Shown here piece after piece: positions 56,869-64,000 of a stretch of 64,000 nt of DNA. The notes below the pieces were generated by a model, which ran no database searches, was not told the DNA's origin, and was given only the letters and a program-made list of their open reading frames with translations. Every line of letters starts with the position of its first letter. Position 1 is the stretch's first letter. Position numbers and translations under genes: made by a program. The stretch covers positions 7,677,262 through 7,741,261 of the forward strand of contig CM047808.1 in the NCBI GenBank assembly GCA_026214975.1. The letters run 5' to 3'. The DNA is from Gentiana macrophylla. Taxonomy: Eukaryota; Streptophyta; Magnoliopsida; Gentianales; Gentianaceae.

Positions 56869-58361
56869 TGTAACGCCTCGTTCCCGGACACCGAGTCATT
56901 ATCCGGAAATGGAACGTTCGGCATGCATAATATTAAATAAATCTAATATTAGACGTAAGTCTCTACTACGTCGTATCAAATAAAGCAAACGGAAGCAAAA
57001 GACTTGGGTAAAATTCTCCATACAACAAAGAATAGAAAGAATAACTAAAGGGTAGAAATGTAACTTATTACATCAAGAGAAATCCAAATGAAACTTAAAA
57101 GGAATACGAAATCCTCAAAACTATGAAAGACAAAGCCAACAAGTTCAACTAAAGAACTTGAATCCAAAACAGTGACAAAAGAATAATGAAAGACAATAAA
57201 TAATAAACAGCTCCAACTCCGGCGTCCTCAAACGTCGTCATCGAAGTCCTCATCAAGCTCCTGGTCGACTTGTTCATCTTCTCTCCCCCAAACACATAAA
57301 TAAACATGCATTTGAGGTAAGTACATTGTACATAGTAAGAAGTAGAAGCTATAATTAACTAAAGCTCTTTAACAAGTTTTATTATGATAGTTATCTTTAT
57401 GAGACCGACTCAATCTAGGGTTCACTTCGTGTCCATCAACATGTCATGACTAACTGTTTCTAACTTAGCTTATCTTTGTTACATCCGCATTCTAGGGCAC
57501 TACGCATGATGCTACTCACCACGAAGTATCTGGGTGCAACCTATTAGTGGATCACAACAATAGCCACGGGCTAGTCCCGATAGTATACGCGTTCGGTGAA
57601 GTCCCGATACTCCTAGTGCCCTTTAATGGCCAGCAAAGTTATCCATCCACGAGTACCCTCTACTCCTGGTGCCTCTAGAAAGGCCAGCAAGTTTATTCGT
57701 TTTATCCGAAAGCCTAAACATTGTGATATAAACTTGTGCCTATCCATGAATGACATGATTTTTATTCTTTTACTAGTCAAGTATGTAATCATCATTAGTT
57801 GTTAACTAGCCACCTAGTTGTTTTCAAGAAAGCTCCCTCGCACACTCAACCATCTTTCCTAGACCTCTAGACACAGACAAGGCCTAGTAATTACACAGAC
57901 ATTGATGTACTCTAGATTATCAAAGCAAAAGCCCTTTAATGTCTTTCCAACGCTCCCGGACTTCAACTCCCTTTAAGAGTACGTCCGGTGCGGGAACCAA
58001 ATGCATCAGAACTCAATCGGGGCTTGTTTATGTTTAATTAATGTTATTTAAACTCATTAACAATAATACAATTCAAGCTAAACATCACAATAACATTAGC
58101 TACAAAATTCACTGTCTATTAAATCATAATTTTTTTTTTTTTCAGAATAATAAATAACACAACACAATAATATCAAACAACCGGACAAGATAGGCGTGCA
58201 GCAGGGAAATATACTTTATTTTCCTAGGATAGTAATTATGTTTGTTTTTTTTATAAGAGGAAGCAACCATGAATCGTTTTTTTTTTTTCTTTTGCCCACT
58301 TTCGACAACAACAGCAGCTTTACTGGGCATTTAACGCCACCAGTATAAATAACAAATAAAC
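56869..58361 (-). repeat. 5' LTR of the gag-only element (truncated)
   Basis: Matches 39964-41450 closely, then stops at 'aataacaaataaa' (58361) where unrelated sequence begins. About 1.25 kb of the upstream LTR is missing. Confidence 0.82.
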
Positions 58362-58669
58362 TTGTTTAGAGTTTCTCTCTGGTGAGAAGTCTAGAGTGAG
58401 AAAGCGTTTCTCGACTGATGACACTCAACTTTACTATGCTTCGGTGCATGTTTTAACCCCAATTTATGACACTTTTGGCTTATATTGGGTACTTTTAGAC
58501 CTTTTATGTGGTAAAAACACATTGAGCACTCACTTAGAGGTAATCCATCAAATTGATGGAAAACCTTATCATTTTACGGTGTTTTGGCCCCATTCGAGCC
58601 CTATTTATCTTGCGGGATTATGCTTGGTATATTGTTCTATGGCAATGCAGGAAATAGGTGACTTATGAG
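58362..58669. other. Unassigned segment with a 90-codon ORF
   Basis: A plus-strand ORF at 58396-58668 encodes a hydrophobic, Tyr/Leu-rich peptide that I cannot place. It may be coding debris from another element or chance. Confidence 0.3.
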
Positions 58670-59978
58670 CCCGAGAGACAAGGCATGATGCTTAGAGTGG
58701 CATAACCGAAGCCCGGGAATGAAAACGGATCAAATATAGTTGATGCTTTCGCCTTATATTGACTTTATCTGCAATTTGAACTGTGTTGGAGGCATTTTAT
58801 GGACTTTAAGTCTTCATGAAAGTTGTAGATATTTGAATTAGCTTTCCAACGCATTTTGAATCACTCAAATCAGAGCTCTACACGCAAAGATATTTCCAGA
58901 TTACTGAAGGTGCATTAGTCCAGGAATTTTGGCGCGCGCCGAATACTTTGGCGTGCGCCAAGTTGATACAGAGAGCTCCCAGAGTCACAGAACAGTTTCA
59001 ACGCACGCCGAGGTCTTTGGGGCATGCCAAAACTGCTTTATCTGCTCATTTTTGGGCGCTTATAAATCGATTTTTCACCCCCATTTCATAAGAACTCATA
59101 CCTAGACTTAATTAGGACTCCCTTAGGTCGAATTTCATCACTTTTCTCCCTTAGATTAGCTCTTCTTTCACTCTTTCCCTTAGATTAAACACAATTTAGC
59201 ATAGATTCTCTCTTCCTTGTTGGTGTTTTTGAAGTCTTCTTCTCCAAGTGACATGGGTTTGTATGGAGATTGAACAAACATCATCCTCTTCGAATTTTGG
59301 TAATTAATTCTAGTTCTCTTTCTCTTTTATGGATTTAATCCTCTCTTTGATTGTTATTTCATGCTTTGTGATGAGTAGCTAATTACTACATAGTCGAATC
59401 ATGTGATAGTTGAAGAAATCACCCTCTAATGGATGAAATTGGGAATGGGTAGTGTTTAATTGTTGTTATATCGATGAATTCATGTCTTAAAACTTGCTCT
59501 TAATGCGTGAATTAGCTTGTACACCTAGTTCATGAACACACACACCACTTTTATAAATGTATGTTGCGAAGGGGTGTGGGAAAAGGGGTTTTAAGATCGT
59601 TATTTACAATTGACTGAGTTGTTTAGATCGATTGGGTAACGAGGTTTGTCGGTGTGAATCGAGCGGCTCTAGTTCTTAATCTTGTTTCGGTCAGTTAAAC
59701 CCAGGCGGACTGTTGAACCGGGCAAAGGGTACTAGGTTGTTGCATGGCGTCTAGTACTATCTTCGGAGTTTGCACCCATGAATGAGTCGATATAAGTGTT
59801 AGGTTGGTAGGTTGGTTAATCCCATTCCCGAGTTAATCGATTAGAGGGGCGAAAGTAATCAATTGGATCATGGTTTGGCTATGTTTCTCTATATATCTTT
59901 CATTTTCCTTAATCTACATACCTTTTTAGCATAATTGAACTTGAAACAAGTTGGTTGATCTAAACTAAATCCGAAGAC
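58670..59978 (+). repeat. Athila-like LTR fragment, copy B
   Basis: Second copy of the family at 38430-39480, extending further upstream. U3 has the palindromes GGCGCGCGCC (58931-58940) and TTGGCGTGCGCCAA (58948-58961), 100-130 bp before a TATA box (tataaatc, 59060-59067). The right end is cut by the Copia LTR at 59979. Confidence 0.7.
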
Positions 59979-61808
59979 TGTTAGGTGTAATGCCCGAAAG
60001 ACAATTTTGTAATTGTTTTATTTAATAAATGAAATGATATTATTATTCATATTTATTATTCTCATAATCACCGATGTGACAATAGTATTTACACTACAGA
60101 AAACCCTAAGTATATCGTTATGTAATCACTTAACTCAGTGTATGGTATATACACAGGAGGATTGAGTTAGTGAAGATGTACTTAAAATACAATTAGCCCG
60201 TAGTGAAGTTAATCGGCAGTATCGGGTCACTCCTTTAACGTGCTATTAATGCGCCCGAACACAATAGGTGTGATTGTCTTATCCGAATTTCGGTTAAGAG
60301 AACCTAATGGGGCATTTATATATGAGTAGATATATCATATAGAAATTTGGACCGATTTGATTAGAGTTCACGATATAATTCCGTAATCGAGAAGTCTTAT
60401 CGAATCAATGGATGATCATATTTATGGATATATCTTAATCCCGAGGTGATCACGCAAATCAAACCGCTTGAATCAATTATGAAGTTTGACTTGACGGTTA
60501 AGGATTACACCGAGTCTGCGTGGTCCGAATTACCCATCTTGGCATTGTACTGGATTGAGTGAGTAGTCTGTGTTATCACAGATACGGAATCCATTCCTTC
60601 CATTTATGGAAGTAGATAGACAGTTCCCTTATTTGTTAATCCTAGAAACTGATCGATCGCGCGAGTTCATATTACACTGATTAGCTACCAAGTGAGTTGC
60701 ATGAATTAATTGATCACTAGGGGTTAATGGTAAATAAGGATAAGAGGTTCGAAAAGGGTTAACGGTAACTTCCCGATTTAGAATGAGCGAACCATGGAGG
60801 ATTAATCCATATGTAATGATTATATCAATGGACGCTTATTATTATTCTCGTGAGGAGATAAATATAATCTTATAATCGGAGGAGTGCAGTCACGGGATTA
60901 TGGTGGCATATTCCTGTGATTGATTTATCGAATATAATTATTCTATAATTATTTATTTGATTTATCGGAGCCGCTGATTATTAGTCCATGGTCCCCGACG
61001 TGCCTCCTAATATAGCATAGATATTCTCGGACGTCGAATCCTAATAATGTTAATTTAGTTCTTGTTGGACTTTATTAAAAAGATATGTGAATTAATTGTT
61101 TAGTGGACTATTAAATTAGTTGGGCTAAATAATTAAACATGTGGAAAAGACATTTTTCATAATCTTGGCCCAATTATTGTGTTATGGCAAAATTAATATT
61201 GACTAGGTCAATATTAGAAATTTCGCCCCATGCTCTTTTTATGGAACAAGAAATTAGTTTTCTTGTGATTAAAAAGACATGTGCATAAAATATTTATTGG
61301 ATAAATATTTATGGTAAATAATAAAGATAAAAATATTCTTGATTGGTTCTAGAATATTTTGAGATTATCTTTATTTAATAGGATTATTATAATTGATTTT
61401 GTATTAATTATAAAATCCTTGGAGGACAAGGATTACTCTCTCATATATAAAGAGAGTTTTCCCAAGTCTAAGCACACAAGCAAATTTTCGACTTCACCAT
61501 GTTATTTGGAGAAGGAAAATTTTCGCCAAGAGGGTTGGGGAAAATCTTGGAGATTTTTCCGGGTAGCATATCGGAGGGTTCGAAGTCGAGAATTGTTCCA
61601 CGGGAATTGCTTGGATCACACGCACGGAAGATCGTGGTGCTCTTCACATCTTCTTGCAATCTTTCTCTTGCGGTTCTTCAACTTGGATTTAGAGATCCAA
61701 GAGGTATGATCTACAACCCCCTTGTAGAATAGATCTAGTTGTTTTATTACGTATATTGTATAGATCTAGATCCTTAAATCGTTTCCGCTGCGGATGGTAT
61801 TACTAACA
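59979..61808 (+). repeat. 5' LTR of a Copia-type element
   Basis: 1830 bp with inverted ends TGTTAG (59979) and CTAACA (61803-61808), followed by a primer-site-like sequence. It interrupts the Athila-like LTR after 'ccgaagac', so a copy of aagac is expected beyond the 3' LTR outside the window. Includes a frame at 61359-61709 with no recognisable product. Confidence 0.75.
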
Positions 61809-64000
61809 GTGGTTTCAGTCGCCATGGTGATCTATATTTATACGTATAAAATATTAGATCTAGGAGTGGTAAAACATGTAGATTTTTTGTCCCAATTTTA
61901 AAAAAAGGGGCCGATGCACATGCTTAATTTTTTATGTTATAAATGTCTTGGTTGAAGAGATGGATTGGGGTTGGTATTGTTTACCCGTAGATCTATTTTG
62001 TAGCTCTTTTGATTCGTATCAATTGAGCATAGGTTTTGTAATTTAATTATGTTGAATTCGAAAATTATGTAAAATGGTAGTACCTTTTGTTTTTTTAATT
62101 TTGATCCGGGTTCGAGACGACGAAGATCATGGTGTTGAAGATCATCAAGAAGGTAAAACGGGAGGAGGCCGAAATTATTGTTGTTGTTTTTAATTTTTTT
62201 AGGTCACGGCACAAATTTCTTTTTATTTTTGCGGCAGCTTCTATATTTTTTTTAGGGTTGCCGGCAGCTTAAATCACTAATGTATGCATGGTATTGCATG
62301 CGCACCTTTTTTTTTTTTAGAACCTAACAGGTTTGCCGACATAAAATAAAAAAAAAAAAAAAATTAGTTTTGGATCAACCGTGAATTTAATAAAAAAAAA
62401 AAACAACAACAACAACAACAAAGTTTTTTATAAAACAATTTGATAATATAGATATATTTTGAATATGTTGGTATATTACGGCCTCCTCTCTCGTCGTTCA
62501 AGGTTCGTGTCAAGATCGAAAGTTTCAAGATCAAGATCGGAGATCGAGATTTGAAGACTTAGAATTAATTTTACTTTTCCTTAGAAAATAGGTTAGTCGG
62601 GGGTACCAACGATCCATCTCGGTGTTTAAATTTTCCGCAAATTATTTTTTATGTGTTTGATCATAAAATAGATATAAAATCGGAATTTCCATGACATGCA
62701 TCATATCATAAATCCACTCCTTGCATACATGTAGAATTTTAATTTTGGTAATTAAAATAGGCATGTATACAAACTCGTGTAATTAGTTGAAATTTAATTA
62801 ATACGTGGTAATTAATTAATTTAGTAACTAATTAAAGATCCGAGGACGGGTTATGAAATCGTTAGCCTTTCGGTGTGTGTTCTCGGTGAACCGCCTTAAA
62901 GTCGAAACGAGATCACGTTTTGATTCGTAGTGTCTACGAGATTGAATGATGGTAAAAGAACAATAAATCTTGGATAAAAGCGGTTCGCTTTATAGTTTGG
63001 GTGGTCAATCGAGCTTCGCCAAACGACTTAACCCTCCTAGTGTGATGTATGCACGGGGTCCGGCAAGACTAAGCCAAACCGAGAGCGGAGGGGTGATTCC
63101 TTCTAATCTCAATAGGGCTCTCTTGATCCGATTTCGTCCGATCGTCACATATGTTCCAACGAATAGGACGGGTAGGCTTGCCTCACGTTACCGACACCAT
63201 TCGGAATCCTTGATTTGATGTGCTTTTATGTTAACATCAAAAAGACGTGGTCGGATTAACCCACCACCACTTCCAAAATATTGAGTGGGAGAGCGGGGAG
63301 GCCACACCAACCCCACGGCCTCTACTATAGATACAAGTAAGTGAGAGAAGGGTGACGCCGAGGCGCTTTGATTTCGTCCCCCCTAAGGATGGTGTTCACC
63401 CCTATCAACATTCATGGCTTGGTCTCTCGAAAGGATAGGATTTCCGGTACTCGCCGGGTCAATGACCTATCCTAAGACGGCACACTCGGGCGCACTCTAA
63501 GAGATCCGATATAGTAGGTCACACTCATCATGGGTATTTTTGGTAATACCTAGGCTTAAAAAGGAAGGTAGTCAATGAATAAAGGGATGTTCGATTCACG
63601 TGGGATGTTCGATTCTCACAAGTTATTCATTGATGAGATTGTCTCGCTTTAACCATCATCTCTTTGACCTACCCTAAGGCGGCACTGAGATGCGAGGTTA
63701 AAACCTTGGAATGGTAGAGTAGACTTATCTTTTAGTTTACAATTCCTAAAATAAAATTTATATAGTAGTGTTAAACTTGAATTAATTTATGTCATTTTAT
63801 TTACAGCATTATCCCTTACTAAATTGCTTACAATTTATAATTGACTAGTATTGATTTCGTTAAAAAGTGGAAAGTAACTAGGACGTTGAACTAGTTAATC
63901 GATAATGCAATTATTTTTCGAAAGAGATATTTTCTCTTAAGCCTTTTTAAAACCAGAGTGACATATAGGTATGTCACTAGTGTCATTCGTGTTAAACGGG
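61809..64000 (+). mobile_element. Internal region of Copia-type element, apparently non-coding
   Basis: 2.2 kb without a gag-like frame. It has A/T-rich tracts, (aac)n at 62400-62420, and a later GC-richer part with repeated phrases: 'gacctatcctaagacggcac' (63464-63483) and 'gacctaccctaaggcggcac' (63667-63686), and a doubled 'gggatgttcgattc' (63584, 63602). It may be a non-autonomous derivative, or gag may begin beyond the window. Confidence 0.55.
61810..61824 (+). other. Degenerate primer binding site of Copia-type element
   Basis: tggtttcagtcgcca resembles the initiator-Met site tggtatcagagcca with a few changes. Confidence 0.5.

Larger units (their letters stand above)
39964..58361 (-). 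mobile_element. Gag-only Tekay-like element, nested host of the Tat element
   Basis: Minus-strand element: 5' LTR 56869-58361 (upstream end missing), initiator-Met primer site 56855-56866, gag 55331-56779, protease remnant 55016-55236, then, after the Tat insertion (42911-55010), a short 3' internal part (42708-42910), purine tract and 3' LTR (39964-42707). RT, RNase H and integrase are absent: the protease remnant is separated from the purine tract by only ~430 bp once the Tat element is removed. It is a deleted derivative related to the 27572-37146 element (similar LTR ends, same gag layout and intron). The left flank tttac cannot be matched because the other end is lost. Confidence 0.8.

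Noticed and set aside
58396..58668. 90-codon ORF as continuation of the hAT transposase beyond the nested element
   Set aside because: The sequence shows no hAT C-terminal pattern, and the truncated LTR edge at 58361 means colinearity with the hAT fragment cannot be assumed.

Overview
This window is repeat-rich nuclear DNA from a flowering plant, probably an asterid eudicot. It holds nested LTR retrotransposons, a hAT transposase fragment, and decayed NLR genes of the R1 (late-blight-resistance-like) type, a family best known from Solanales and Lamiales. I see no intact single-copy host gene, no tRNA or rRNA gene and no CRISPR array. The organism call is an inference from these families.

Layout. 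(1) 1-19873 is a direct tandem array of a ~4.78-4.80 kb unit: five LTRs (~1.78 kb) alternating with four ~3.0 kb internal regions that carry a tRNA-Asp-type primer binding site but no gag or pol. This is a non-autonomous Athila-type (Ty3) element whose copies share LTRs. Each internal region carries a set of hairpins with a shared inner motif and differing stems that stay paired. This is the most interesting signal I found. (2) 19874-21328 is a diverged, inverted LTR of the same kind. (3) 21329-22250 holds the 3' end and LTR of a Tat-like element. (4) 22830-23730 (+) and 24983-27571 plus 37147-37622 (-) are two converging R1-type NLR pseudogenes with a Copia remnant between them. (5) The minus-strand NLR is split by a nearly complete Tekay-type chromovirus, 27572-37146, with a perfect GAATC target duplication. 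(6) 37830-39490 joins LTR fragments of two families. (7) 39490-39963 is a hAT transposase fragment, cut by a second, gag-only Tekay-like element (39964-58361, minus strand). That element is itself interrupted by a Tat-lineage Ty3 element (42911-55010, minus strand) carrying an oppositely transcribed gene with its own TATA box and introns. (8) 58362-59978 is another Athila-like LTR fragment, cut by a Copia-type element whose 1.83 kb LTR (59979-61808) is followed by apparently non-coding internal DNA to the window end.

Points that stand out: (a) hairpin arrays with paired stem changes in the non-coding internal regions; (b) a ~93-94 nt phase-1 intron at the Gag/protease junction in both Tekay-like elements; (c) 12-14 nt palindromes with a 2-nt centre and arms that vary symmetrically, shared by unrelated retrotransposons; (d) repeat copies that differ mostly at CTG/CAG sites, suggesting consensus error at CHG-methylated cytosines, which would explain many apparent frameshifts. 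Coordinates come from reading the sequence by eye; boundaries without a named junction are approximate.
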